Shown in pieces: positions 40,655 through 51,084 of a stretch of 64,000 bases of DNA. The notes below the pieces were generated by a model. That model was given only the letters and a program-made list of their open reading frames with translations. It did not search any database and was not told the origin of the DNA. Within the stretch, counting starts at the first letter, position 1, and each line of letters starts with the position of its first letter. The translations under genes and the position numbers were made by a program. The stretch comes from Gordionus sp. m RMFG-2023 (lineage: Eukaryota; Nematomorpha; Gordioida; Chordodea; Parachordodidae): contig NC_088775.1 in NCBI RefSeq assembly GCF_954871325.1, positions 62,101,561 to 62,165,560 of the forward strand, in the 5' to 3' direction.

Positions 40655-40985
40655 TTAAAGATTAAATTTTATTATTATTTTTACCTTTGGTAAAATCTTT
40701 ACTTCTTAAATGGACAAAATTGCTTGGATTTAAATTAATCAAGATGGAGTTTTACTGTCAGAATCTAAAAATATAGATTAAATTTAATTATTACTTCTAC
40801 CTTTGGTAAAATTACTTCTTAAAAGGACAGAATTGCTTGGATTTAAATTAATCAATATGGAGTTTTACTGTTAGAATCTAAAAATATGTATTAAAGATTA
40901 AATTTTATTATTATTTTTACCTTTGGTAAAATTTTTACTTCTTAAATGGTCAAATTTGCTTGGATTTTAATTAATCAAGACGGAG
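40655..40985 (-). repeat. Tandem exon-intron-like cassettes at the 5' end of MULE-2
   Basis: Three tandem copies of about 120 bp carry ACCTTTGGTAAAAT, CTTGGATTTAAATTAATCAA and GGAGTTTTACTGTCAGAATC. Read on the minus (gene) strand, each has a ~75-80-base segment ending CCAAAG, then a GTAAAAATAAT...TTTTTAG stretch of 36-45 bases with both splice consensus ends. The last of these leads into the first coding exon (40641). All three frames of the exon-like part are closed, so it would be untranslated leader. Tandem copying of a leader exon plus intron is inferred. Confidence 0.65.
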
Positions 40986-41025
40986 TTTTATTTTGGCGCT
41001 AACTGGGCAAATATCCTTTTCGCCC

Positions 41026-41132
41026 GTCGTGATCTCCCCATCCCACTTCCACAAGGAGAATTAATTGTTCATGTCAGAAAAAATGACTTACATTTGTATA
41101 TTATATTAAATTTATTTCTTCTTTTGCTACAA
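41026..41132 (+). repeat. Dispersed repeat R, 3' part (interrupted copy)
   Basis: This continues the copy begun at 34451: CGTGATCTCCCCATCCCAC, AAGGAGAATTAATTGTTCAT and TTTCTTCTTTTGCTACAA. It matches 43783-43894. Together with 34451-34705 it marks the MULE-2 insertion site. Confidence 0.9.
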
Positions 41133-41295
41133 CATGCCCACCCTTCACAGGCCCAGCGTCTCTCTCTCTCTGGTGGCATTGTATTGAATAGTCCATTTGA
41201 ATTGTATCAACTTTCGGTAAGCCTTGAAAACGTTCAGGGAATTTATCGAATAGCCTTCTTTTATGATGATTTATAGTATAATATCTCCGATACAT
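41133..41295. other. GC-richer unrecognised segment
   Basis: The base composition is clearly higher in G+C than the surroundings and includes a TC microsatellite (41159-41172). The minus strand is open for 64 codons from 41295 (contains FPERFQGLPKVDTIQMDYSI), the plus strand for 60. Neither resembles a family I know. It could be a displaced piece of a host exon. Confidence 0.3.
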
Positions 41296-42125
41296 TTCAT
41301 TATATAATAGCTACAAAAAAATGTTAACAATAATGACATTTACATTGTGGTACCCATATTTATAATCTATGAAACAGAATAGGCAATATAATATACAAGC
41401 AAAACATACTAATTCATTCATTTAAATACCTTTGAAAATATGAGTTATAGTATACATTATTCGGGGTCTGATTAATGGGAATTAGGAAATAATGATTTTA
41501 CATATAATACTGTAATGTGAACAAATGGTTTATTTGTGAAATGCAATTTCAACAACATGTAATTTTCCTTCTGTCATGTAAAAAAAACATAGCTACATTT
41601 TTTTATAAATATCTCCTAAAATAGATAGAAAGATCCATTTTTGAGTATTAAAAATAATGGCGAAAATTTGTCGAACAAAGATTTTAAATAAAATTACAAG
41701 GAATATGCATAGACATAAACTTAATATTTTATAAGGAGGAAAAATATATAATATGTAGAAAATAAAATAAAATATTTTTCTCCTTCAGTATCCTAAAAAA
41801 AATATACCATTTCTACTTAACCCTGCCATCACAATTAGCACGGATTCACAGAAATGTAGAATGCAAAGTAACAAAAATTGAGAATATAATAGAATATATG
41901 GTATATATGTAGAGAATTTTTAATATAACATTCACAATATAAAATAATCTGAGTTTTTTCTTTTTTTTAAAAAAAAATACATGTTCATAATATACATAGT
42001 AAAATGCGATGTGCTATAAAATTAATATAAAGATAAAAAAAAAATGTAATACACAAAATAAATATACAAAAAAATTTCAAAAAAATCTTTCTCAAGTATT
42101 AAACTAATCAATATTTCCATCTTAA
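41296..42125. other. AT-rich stretch, no gene seen
   Basis: Only A/T-rich sequence and short homopolymers were noticed. Confidence 0.5.
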
Positions 42126-42288
42126 GGCATACCCATCAACACATGGCTGACCTTATCCATAAAAATATTTTCATTTTAATAAAAATTACAAAAAATAGTA
42201 TAATACGGCATACCCATCAACACATGGCTGACCTTATCCATAAAAATATTTTCATTTTAATAAAAATTACAAAAAATAGTATAATACA
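42126..42288 (+). repeat. 81-bp perfect tandem duplication
   Basis: GGCATACCCATCAACACATG starts at 42126 and again at 42207. The two 81-bp copies, running through ACAAAAAATAGTATAATAC, look identical by eye, so the duplication is young. Confidence 0.9.
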
Positions 42289-42384
42289 TGTAAATAAAAA
42301 ATTTTATAAAATTTTATAATTTAAAAAAATATATATTAAAGATTTCATAATTTTAAAAGAAAAATATTAAGTATCATAATTTCT

Positions 42385-42492
42385 ACCAATATATCATATA
42401 AATCCATGCCAAATTTATATATATATCAACAATATCAAACTTATACCAATATATCATATAAATCCATACCAAATTTATATATATATATATAG
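42385..42492 (+). repeat. ~60-bp tandem duplication
   Basis: CCAATATATCATATAAATCC followed by ATGCCAAATTTATATATATA is repeated with few changes (about 42386 and 42446). The second copy runs into a TA dinucleotide tract. Confidence 0.75.
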
Positions 42493-43536
42493 ATATCAAG
42501 TTCATACATTAAATCAAAAATCACTATCTACATTATAGATATTATTTTGACTTTTATCATAACTCAATTCCTTTAATTTCAATGTACTTCATAATGTTAT
42601 TACATAACCTGGCAGACACATTACCTCATATCTTCACGATATCATTCCTTTTAACCTCAATGTATCCCCTATATGCTTCATATAACATTATTTTACATCT
42701 AAATGTATCCTATATATGTTTATCATTTATAATTAATTATATCATATGTGTAATTCAAATTACACCATATTTCCTAAAAATGGCTAATTACTTCCAAATA
42801 AACAACATTAACTAACCCACAATAGATCCCTTAATAATATATCCATAATTGAAACTGGATTACATATACAATTATTAACATTAATTAATAATAAATCATC
42901 CCACACCTGTCCATCCCTTTAAAAACCCAAATACTTAATTATAAAATATTTTATTACAAAAATCCACTTCTATATATATTTTCATAAATCCTCAATTACA
43001 CAAATTTATATCTTAATCACACTTACAATCACCAATTGAATATTTTTTAACCCTATATATACATATATATCCCTGCTCATTATAATCCCTAACATTTAAA
43101 TATTCAGCAATCTTTTCTGTCCTGCATTACGTGAGGTCTGTTTTCCTATTGATGGAAACCTATTCGCCATTCAATGAATCTTAAGGCCTACCAAATAATA
43201 AGACAATAACTTATTGTCAAACATTGGATGTAAAAATATAAATCTAGACATATAATACCACAAATATTATTGTCTTAAATGGGCCAAAATGAATAAAATA
43301 TCATTAACCAATAATATATATTATACATCATATATATATAATAAATCATTTTATTTTCATTTTCCGTCCTAATACTCATTACATACTTTCTATCCTTTTC
43401 CTTATTTGCCAAATATCTAAAACAAAATGCTAAAATCCCTTAATCTCACTTCTTTCTGACACCCTGTATAGTGGTTAATAATTGTGTTATGTACCGAAAC
43501 TTTTGTGTTTCTGATCCTAGGTCATGGTCAACAATT
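42493..43536. other. AT-rich stretch, no gene seen
   Basis: The 77-codon open frame at 42582-42815 is low-complexity and hydrophobic with no motif. ACACCCTGTATAGTGG near 43460 looks like a possible transposon end, but no partner was found. Confidence 0.45.
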
Positions 43537-43894
43537 GTAAAGAGCCCTTACTTTCAACCCTTCCTATAATATTGATGCCATTTGTACATAAAACAAAAAT
43601 ATCAGACTTATACCCTTCAAATTCTTTATTTGCTATAAACGTTCATAATATCAATATTAACATTCATATGAAAACAAGTAAACAATAATATACATAGTAA
43701 AATGTGAAATCTTCAAGATCAGTCCAAGTCATCCAATATATTCCGTGCATTCTTGATCTCTTTGTCCTCCCACCATGGCATCCTGTGATCTCCCCATCCC
43801 ACTTCCATCCCCAAGGAGAATTAATTGTTCATGTCAGAAAAAATGACTGACATATTATATTAAATTTATTTCTTCTTTTTTCTAACTGCTACAA
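43537..43894 (+). repeat. Dispersed repeat R, uninterrupted copy
   Basis: About 358 bp. It starts GTAAAGAGCCCTTAC and ends CTAACTGCTACAA. It aligns with 34451-34705 followed directly by 41026-41132, so it represents the empty site for MULE-2. No terminal inverted repeats or coding sequence were seen. The class is unknown. Confidence 0.85.
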
Positions 43895-43965
43895 TACTCG
43901 GGAACGAAGTGGTCACGAGCTCAAGACTCGCCTCTGCCACCAATATGGAATAAAATATCTCTTTA
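43895..43965 (-). other. Possible tRNA-derived SINE head or tRNA relic
   Basis: The minus strand reads TGGCAGAGGCGAGTCTTGAG and then CTCGTGACCACTTCGTTCCC. The first part resembles a polymerase III A box and the second, about 30 bases on, is a weak B-box-like string. On the plus strand a CGAG-CTCAAGA-CTCG stem-loop has the 7-base loop of a T arm. A full cloverleaf cannot be drawn, so this is at best a relic. Confidence 0.25.
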
Positions 43966-44349
43966 AAGTGGGTGATTCTAGAAATCTAAATTAGTATTAG
44001 AATAAAATGGGTGATTCTTTATTAGAAATCCAAATAATGTAATATCATAATATATTATGAGAATTTACCGAAGATAATGTAAAAATAGCAATCTTAAAAT
44101 AATAATGTATAACCAATATGTACGCCATTAAATATTTTGAAATTGTGAAATGTCTAAAATTATAACAAACATACAATTATAGAACAAAATTGTTATATAT
44201 AACTATAAGTAAAACATTACATATTTGGCTCTTTATATTCGTAAATATAATACCTTGAGATGAGTATGTAAGACAATAGTATTATATTATACAATAATTA
44301 TTAATTTCGATAAGAAATATAAATAAACTAGTATGTATAAGCGTTTATA
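43966..44349. other. AT-rich stretch, no gene seen
   Basis: A duplicated GTGGGTGATTCT / ATGGGTGATTCT motif with AGAAATC is seen at about 43970 and 44009. ATATTATGARAATTTMCYDAGGATAATG-like text near 44048-44075 resembles 34154-34180 (AATATATTATGAAAATTTTC), so some of this is another dispersed repeat. Confidence 0.4.
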
Positions 44350-44357
44350 GTTTATGC

Positions 44358-45166
44358 TAGTGATCTGCATTGGGCCTAATTTTTCAAGCCCGGCCCAGCC
44401 CGAAAATTTTTTTATAAAAGTTTTGCCGGCCCGGCCCGAACCGAACCCAAATTTTTTTAAAAAGGTTTTACCATAAATGATACTTTTTTTTAATATAGGT
44501 AAAATGTCAATCATTTTAAATCAGATATTTTTTTATCGTTTTTGATAAAAAGTAATTTTTATATTTATTAATTTTTCGGTTACGAAAACTGCAAAACCAT
44601 TTTTTTACATTATTAATTTTTTATGAAAATGATTATTAATATTTTTTTGAAATTAATTGTAATATTTTTTTGGTTGAATTACTAATAAAGAAGAAGATTT
44701 TATTATATTTGTGATTTTAGTGATTTGAATAAATTATTTCTATATTTAGATCATTGCCTAGGTCTTTTTATTTGGTTCTCTAGTTTGTCATTTATATTTC
44801 TGTTTTTTTTTGATTTTCTGTAATTTCGTCGTTTTTTTGACAGTTTTGCCGGCCCGGCCCAAACCCGAAATTTTTTTAAAAAAATTTACCGACCCGGCCC
44901 GGCTCGAATTTATTTAAATATAGAAATTATTTAATTACTCAAAATAAAAGACATATGTTATATATCGTTTAGTTTCAATAAATAAAATCAAATACTTTTA
45001 TTTTACATATAAAATTCAATATAAAATTGATAAATTTAGATATTAAAAAAATTTCCAAAGTCCGACCCGACCCGGTCCGAATTTTTTTTTAAAATATTAG
45101 GCCCGACCCGAACCCGATTATTTTAAATAGAATTAGTCTGGCTGGGCTTAACTTTGCAGATGTGTA
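44358..45166. mobile_element. 809-bp hAT-type element with CCCGGCCCG ladders
   Basis: The left end is TAGTGATCTGCATTGGGC. The right end on the other strand is TACACATCTGCAAAGTTAAG. The flanks GTTTATGC (44350-44357) and GTTTATGT (45167-45174) match at 7 of 8 bases. The blocks near both ends alternate GGCCCGGCCCGA with AAATTTTTTT, as in the element at 37821. The ATCTGCA word is shared with that element's GTCTGCA end, so they are probably related families. No transposase sequence was recognised in the AT-rich middle. Confidence 0.75.
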
Positions 45167-45174
45167 GTTTATGT

Positions 45175-45679
45175 CTTTTATTATTTTAATGACATGCAGC
45201 AAAATGAATGATTAAAAAATTTAAGGAAGAGCTTTAACCGTTATATGTTCTGAATATAACTTTTTTTGAGGTAACGAAAGTAACTTAACCTTTACGTTTT
45301 AGAGTAACATGACTAATCCTCCTCACACATATATAATATATGATGAAAGTTGAGACTTGATGACTATATCAATAACTTCATTCTATTATCAAACACTCAC
45401 TTATTGCGGAAAATGATGCATGGCAGTGACCCTAGCCTATTAAAACGCATATTTCTCTGAGGAATATCATATTTGTTGATTGGTAATCTAATAAAGGGTA
45501 TTTCTTAGTAGCTTAAGATATAAAAATGACATTCAGTTATGTAATCTAATTTTTGAAAATTTTAGCCCGTTTTATTGATTTTTTTTTCTTTCATAATGCA
45601 CCATTATTATTAGTTATTGTATTCTCTTTCAAATAAGATTTAATCCTTAAATACCAGGTGATTCTATTTCTCGGAAGTC
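45175..45679. other. AT-rich stretch, no gene seen
   Basis: Nothing recognisable was found. It may include 3' parts of the decayed minus-strand gene that follows. Confidence 0.4.
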
Positions 45680-46075
45680 TAATGCAAACGTTTAATTTCC
45701 CAATCAAATTTCTTTTTGAGCTCATTTTCTTGACCTGATAAAAAAATGTTGAATATTGACCAAATAATAAACTATAGTTTTTACCTTGTAAACTCGATCA
45801 TTTTATGATTTCTAGTGAATTTTGAGGCTCACTTCTCTCACACTCATTTGAGATATCTATGAGTCACTTCTAGGCTTTTTTTTCTATTATTTTAACTAAA
45901 CCCCGATCTATTATTTAAGCCTTTTCTTTGATGTAACTCTCCTCAACAATGTGTGGGTATATTTAATTTTCAAAGAATACCTTGAACTCAATATCTATAA
46001 TTTTATAGGTCAGTGACAATATTTTTTGCGATTTCTCATCCTTGAATGCATCAATGTACTGAGTACTAGTCATTA
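45680..46075 (-). pseudogene. Decayed minus-strand gene of unknown function
   Basis: The minus strand has long partly open stretches with charged, soluble-looking peptides: YIDAFKDEKSQKILSLTYK, then IYPHIVEESYIKEKA, NECERSEPQNSLEIIK and QENELKKKFDWEIKRLH. These are broken by several stop codons. Between the last two peptides a 50-base GTAAAAACT...TTATCAG segment with good splice ends would join them in frame. The pattern suggests an old coding gene or transposon tail. No family was recognised. Confidence 0.3.
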
Positions 46076-46079
46076 GAGA

Positions 46080-46950
46080 TCAGAATGAATAAATCAGGGA
46101 TTGGAGTTTTGCTTGAGTGCTAAAATTATCATATTCTTTGCACAGATATTTAATTATAAATATTTATTCTCATAGTAAAGGATGAAATAGGCATAACTCA
46201 GAATTAAAAATTGAATCAACTATATATATTATTAATTTCCCTCGGTACTTGGTAAAAATTTCCTTTTAAAATGCATAGTTTGAATATAAAATAGGATTTA
46301 GTTGTATAAAAGTGTCATACAAGTGTCATACAAGTAGCAAAAATAAAATACATTATTAATATATTTTCATTTTTATAATCTAAGAATGCTATATTATATA
46401 TAAAAAATGGTTAATCTTAAACAAATATCCAAATATCTTTTTCTCATGAGGGATTTCTTTGACGTTGATAGATTCCCATTTAAAACAAATAACACATTTG
46501 TTGATTAGAAACAGTTTTAATATATTCATATTTTGTTACAATATTTTATTAATCGTTCTGCGTTACTATATATAAAAAAACAAAACATTTGTTTGTAATA
46601 TATATAATAATTTATAAATTAAATTTATAAGCTATAGGCAGTGCTCTGGTCCCAAAAATTAGCGAATAGGATGCGTTATCTCTAAAAAAATTAGATAGGG
46701 ACGCATAAAATATATAGTTTATTTTAAAGCATTTAAATTTAAGCTGGACTAAACCGATTACACTTCTGCAATTTATTGTACGATAATAACTATTTTCCTA
46801 TACTGTATAAAATAACTCAGGGTTGTGTTATATAATTTTAAACCAGTTTTAATCAATGTAATAAATATACACAATTATTATTTTCTTCTTAGTAGAATTA
46901 AATATGATTTTTTTTAAAAGTTGATATAATATATAATAATTTCTTACTAA
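46080..46950. other. AT-rich stretch, no gene seen
   Basis: A direct repeat of AAGTGTCATAC (46310 and 46321) and simple A/T tracts. No gene was recognised. Confidence 0.45.
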
Positions 46951-46952
46951 AT

Positions 46953-47075
46953 CAGTGGCATATCCAGGATTTTCTTATGGGGGGGGGGGGGAGAATTTTT
47001 TTGGGCCTTCGCCCCCAAACCCTCGGTCTTCGGCCTGCTTTCCCCCGGCCTTCGGCCGGGTGTTATGTTTTAGCT
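46953..47075. mobile_element. Solo end of a hAT-like element (CAGTGGCATATCCAGGA)
   Basis: CAGTGGCATATCCAGGATTT at 46953 resembles hAT termini known from many genomes (CAGTGGCGTA-type). It is followed by a run of 13 G (46979-46991) and hairpin-forming GGGCCTTCGCCCC, CCGGCCTTCGGCCGG sequence. No matching right end was found before the next element, so it is a fragment or an end with a lost partner. Confidence 0.5.
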
Positions 47076-47333
47076 ATTCTGTTAAATTATTCATAATTTA
47101 AAATAATAATTATATTTATATTATTAATTATTATATTTATTAATTCGTGCTTATGGATATTACAAGCCTATTTTTTATTATTTTAAGTTAGGTATATTAT
47201 ATTTATTTATATTTAATAAAGTTTTTTTAAATGTAAAGTTGAAATAAAGTTTAATGTCATTTTTTTTATAAAATTTGCTTTAAAAACTAGCCTCAGCTTA
47301 AATTCTCATACAATTTTTTATTGAAAATACTTA

Positions 47334-48480
47334 TAGTCAGACCTTTGCGCCGACGAAACTATCGGCGGCCGGCGCAATTTTCAAAAAATTAATCGACGGC
47401 CGGCGGCGCGCCGATTTTTAGCCGCCGTCAACAAAATCGGCGTAAATCGGAGCAGTTATAAATTTTTATAACATGAATTTTTTTAATTGCTTATTATTTT
47501 TTAAAAAAACGAATATACACTACTCTACAGATATCTCGGCATATTTTTTAATATTTATTTAATAGAAAACTCATTATAAATCCAAAATCGATTTCGTAAT
47601 TTTTTAATTATCATGTATAAAAATTATTTTATTTAAATTTTCGGGATAATAATGATTCCCTTGAATTTAACGTCAATCCAGCGGTAGAGAAAACTCTTTC
47701 ACTAGGTGTGCTAGTCACCCGAATGAAAAGAATTTTTTGGCGAGCCTGGAAAGATTGGGAAGTTTACTTTTCTTTTCTCTCCAAAAATTTAGAACGTCCA
47801 TATCTTGTGAATATCGTTTTCCAAGAAAACTATGGCATTCTTGTTCTAAGTCACCTAACTTGGAATCATAATGTATATTTGTTGAATGTTTATTTGCCAA
47901 TTTTGTCAAATAACTTAAATTTAATAATTCATCTTGATCCTCATTAGCTATATTTACTACCTGATTATCATCATTCTCTATAAGTTTAAGAGGTTTTATT
48001 ATAAATTCTGAAGCCAAACAATTTTGCTCTATTAAATAATTTGACACAATTGTCAATTTTTGAAATCTTGGATCTAAAATAGAAGCCAATACCTAAATAA
48101 TTTTAAATAAAAAAATATACTTATATATTATTACTTGCAGATTACACACCGAAAATCGTAACGCAAATTTTTTTAGCATATTTTCCTTAAGTGAAAAGAT
48201 TTCAGAACTTTCACTATCATTTACTATTAAAATTGTTTCAATTTCATTTCTAAAAAGTAACGCCAAGTAAAGTAGGCCTTTTTTGTACTGAAAGAAATTC
48301 GACATTTTCTTTAAATTTTGAAAGAAATGCTAATCATTCTTCTACCAGCTTAGATTCATAATTTGATAATTTGAGAAAGTGCTTCCCAATTCTTTTCAAA
48401 ACATTATTAATTAAATACTTATTTAATACAGATATGCTTTCTAGCATAATTAATATAATATACCAACGTGTTAGGTTTTT
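47334..48480 (-). mobile_element. hAT element fragment with GGCCGGCG ladder and transposase
   Basis: The 3' end is at TAGTCAGACCTTTGCGCCG (47334), next to a ladder of GGCGGCCGGCG palindromes (47350-47450). The minus-strand transposase remnant follows within 200 bp. AGACCTTTGCGCC recalls the GTCTGCA-type ends of the neighbouring elements. The 5' end of the element was not found, so it is probably truncated. Confidence 0.6.
47629..48480 (-). pseudogene. hAT transposase C-terminal half, decayed
   Basis: The minus strand encodes the second half of a hAT transposase. KHFLKLSNYESKLVEE lies near 48370. LSVQKRPTLLGVTF and then RNEIETIL lie near 48290-48230 in different frames. SLKENMLKKFALRFSV precedes a 42-base intron (GTAATAATATAT...TTATTTAG) that ends at about 48089. 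Then come VLASILDPRFQKL, acidic linker sequence, DVLNFWREKKSKLPNLSRLA and, after one frame shift near 47718, STPSERVFSTAGLTLNSR ending at a stop at 47629. ASILDPRF, LP.LS.LA and SERVFS.AG are hAT hallmarks. Stops and frame shifts make it inactive. Confidence 0.85.
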
Positions 48481-49147
48481 TATTAAAATTTAATTTGAAG
48501 ATATTATATTACCTTATAATATTTAGTCTAAGTAACATTTATAAAAATATTTATTATTAAAAATTTAAAAAATTACTTTTGACGTATTAAAATAATTAGA
48601 ACCCTAAAATAATTAAAACTAGGACTAAAATGAGATTTTATTTTATTAATAAAAACATATTTAGTTTTTTGGGGTTTACACGTAAAGGGCGGAGAGGACC
48701 CCTAAGAATAATATTTCGGACCTAGCTCAATTTTGAAGCAGACAGGAATTCTTATAATAATGACTCAATAACTATAATTTATTTTCTAAATTTCTGGGCA
48801 AAACATTTTTTAAAATATTTTAGAAAGCATATTCAATATTGATTAAAAATTTTTTAAAGACTCTAAAATTTTTAAGACTATATTTATCATTGTAAATTAA
48901 CCAATTTATAATAATCTATCATTTCTTAGTAGCATTTAAATGTTATAAGTAAAACAATTTACCCCATTGGCTCGAAAATTGTGTTTTTTACCTTCATTTC
49001 TAGGGTACACAAATGATATTTTATATTTTTAATAATTGTTTTATTATTAACTAATTAAATATGATTAGAATTGTTTTTTAGCTTACTCAAAATCTGTTTG
49101 GCATTATAAAACAATCGTTGCTTTTTAATTCTGACGAATTAATAGAA
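48481..49147. other. AT-rich stretch, no gene seen
   Basis: A short GC-richer patch at 48680-48730 (GTAAAGGGCGGAGAGGACCC) is unexplained. No gene was seen. Confidence 0.45.
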
Positions 49148-49589
49148 TTAACCCTTTCGCGCCTGAAATATTTCCCGTGAACAAAAAATTTTTTCTAAAA
49201 CTGAGTTAAACAAGACACAAATAACACATTTTCAACGTTTTTTATTTAAAAAGTATATATATTAATTATGAAATGTTACCAATTGTCATCATTGGGATAT
49301 TCATATGTAAAAAATTATACAATTTATTTTTAATGATAAGGAAAAAAACAATTGCGATTTTTATTTAAACATAAAGATACACTTTATACATTCAAATCTT
49401 GAGTAATCATTTTTGCAGTTGCATCTTTGTCTGCTAGCCACCGATGGCTGTTTTATCTAATCTAATCTCTGTGATTGGATGAAAATTATTCAATTTCCTT
49501 TTTTTTTCAATCTTCAAAGTAGGTCTATCTTCTTTTTCACCCTTTTCCTTTCCAACTATCATCAATCCTTTAGCTATCGGAGCTTTAAA

Positions 49590-50545
49590 TACTAAAAGAG
49601 ATCATGTTTAATATTTTCTGTTATGTGGCATCTATAGAGCAACCATGAATTTACTACAACAAGAATCTAATAAATGAAAGAAAACTCGCATATAAAAACG
49701 TTTCCTTTTATGTTAGTTTTGTAGAGTTCAATTAACCTATCATGGAGATCCACCCCTCCCGCCCATACCACCGTTATAGTCCTGAATAATGGCCGGAATT
49801 TTAACATTGAGAAAAGACTTATCAGATACCGACCATCTTGTTCTTGATATTGGATTTATTCCCATAAATGATGATGTGATAATCGATTTGTTATCAAACC
49901 ATTTGCAAATTATAATATTATTATTAGAATCTTATAATCAAGAGACCCTCTTTCTTTTTTCTTTAGGATTCTATCATCATACAGGTGGAATCCCAATAAT
50001 CGATTAAGTATAAGGGTCCCCGACATGATAAAGCCATTATCTTTATGAGCAACTACTAAATTTGAAGAAAAAATGTTATCCATGTAAATTTTATGATTTT
50101 CATGTGAGGGAACTGTTTCTAATACAGTGTTGTGATGATTTAATGATACATATTGACGATTAAATTCAAACCCATTCATATAAAATTATAATATTTGCAA
50201 AAATAATTAAAATAACAAAAGAAATAATAAAAGAAATTTCAATAATGCTTTGTCTATATTTTAATTATTTTTGCAAATATTATAATTTTATATGAATGGG
50301 TTTGAATTTAATCGTCAATATGTTTCATTAAATCATCATAACACTGTAGTTGTATAACGATATTTCCTAATTCCCTTCAAAGATTTTTTTATATTTGTGG
50401 ATTTTCCTAAATATATTTCGAAATCATATAGCATTCCAGATGATACACATAAAGCGAAAATTTTAATTTCCCATTTATGCGGTTTTGAGCTAATATATTG
50501 TTTAAATCTCTCCCTCTGGTATAATATATGTTGAGGTCATCTAAA
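49590..50545 (-). pseudogene. piggyBac transposase remnant
   Basis: In gene order the minus strand shows SSKPHKWEIKIFALC and LYDFEIYLGK (about 50500-50400), then an inserted fold-back (50190-50350). Next come KIYMDNIFSSN, IMSGTLILNR, KKERGSLDYK (50110-49940), KWFDNKSIITSSFMG, KIPAIIQDYNGGMGG (49900-49750) and, after a frame shift, VDLHDRLIELYKT. These follow the piggyBac DDE domain: KP.KW...C.SSG..YDFE.Y, Y.DN.F.S, GT...NR, RGS.D, P..I..YN..MGGVD. The catalytic Asp of YMDN is present. The N-terminal and the Cys-rich C-terminal parts were not recognised. Frame breaks and the fold-back make it inactive. Confidence 0.85.
50123..50348. repeat. ~90-bp inverted repeat (hairpin) in the piggyBac gene
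   Basis: The sequence from about 50123 to 50214 (containing TTCAAACCCATTCATATAAA) is repeated inverted from about 50257 to 50348 with very few mismatches. It encloses about 42 bp. The copied part carries the piggyBac codons NGFEFNRQYVSLNHHNTV, now present on both strands. Its arms are nearly identical, so it formed late, probably by template switching during repair. Confidence 0.9.
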
Positions 50546-51084
50546 AATTATTTATAAATTTACAAAAAGTATAATAAAAAAAAATCCCACTTTCTTAACT
50601 TATTGCAAATATTATAATGGCTTTCTAAATGGGAAATAACCTATATTCAATTCTTACTATATCATATTTTTAATATTTAATTTTAAAAAAGTTTATAGAA
50701 AAAATTACATCATAAAATCCCAATGTTACCAATTTGGATTTCCTTCAAAAATCATATAAATAATAATTATTGTTAAATTTTTTTTTACTAAATATAAAAT
50801 ACTAGTAATAATCTATTATAAAAATATTATATACCTTTGATTTATATATATTTATTTAGAATGGTTATCGATGTAAAAGTGTAAAAATTTTAGCGCGTAA
50901 GATACCTAACGTTGAACTTGTATTTTGATATAATAAAATTATGATTTGGTTATTGATAAAATATGAAATAATAAATATTGTTTTGTAAATTCATGCGTTT
51001 AAGTAGCAACCATTAGTTTTTTAAATATAAAAATTAATTGATTAAAAATTTTGACGACAAATGATCTCGCTGGGCGCGATAGGG

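Larger units (their letters stand above)
34706..41025 (-). mobile_element. MULE-2, 6.3-kb Mutator-like element inserted in repeat R
   Basis: The boundaries come from the empty-site comparison. Repeat R is whole at 43537-43894 but split here, with CGTGATC on both sides (CCCGTGATC at 34697-34705, GTCGTGATC at 41026-41034), as expected for a ~9-bp Mutator target duplication with two changes. The ends are GGCAGAGGATATTTACC on the left and, on the other strand, GGGCGAAAAGGATATTTGCCC on the right. They share AGGATATTTRCC, so the inverted repeats are short or decayed. Behind the left end are subterminal repeats. The minus-strand transposase gene occupies 36126-40641. A hAT element (37821-38749) is nested inside. 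Without it the element would be about 5.4 kb. Confidence 0.8.
49152..51084 (-). mobile_element. piggyBac-type element, ~1.9 kb, decayed
   Basis: The left end CCCTTTCGCGCC is preceded by TTAA (49148-49151), the fixed piggyBac target. The right end, on the other strand, is CCCTATCGCGCC (finishing at 51084). The inverted repeats match at 11 of 12 bases. The right-hand TTAA is not intact (TGGC follows; a TTAA lies 16 bp on). The minus-strand transposase remnant between the ends confirms the superfamily. Confidence 0.8.

Noticed and set aside
42582-42815. A 77-codon plus-strand open frame, hydrophobic
   Set aside because: Low-complexity AT-rich sequence without motifs, splice support or a good start context.
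34451-43894. Direct copies of repeat R considered as long terminal repeats of a retroelement
   Set aside because: No reverse transcriptase, integrase or primer-binding features lie between them. The 34451 copy is split by MULE-2, and its halves are complementary parts, not two whole repeats.
44287-44514. A 75-codon minus-strand open frame rich in GRAG-type residues
   Set aside because: It is produced by the CCCGGCCCG ladder of the hAT-type element at 44358.
47708-47947. A 79-codon plus-strand open frame, and one at 49789-50007
   Set aside because: Both are antisense shadows of the hAT and piggyBac transposase remnants.
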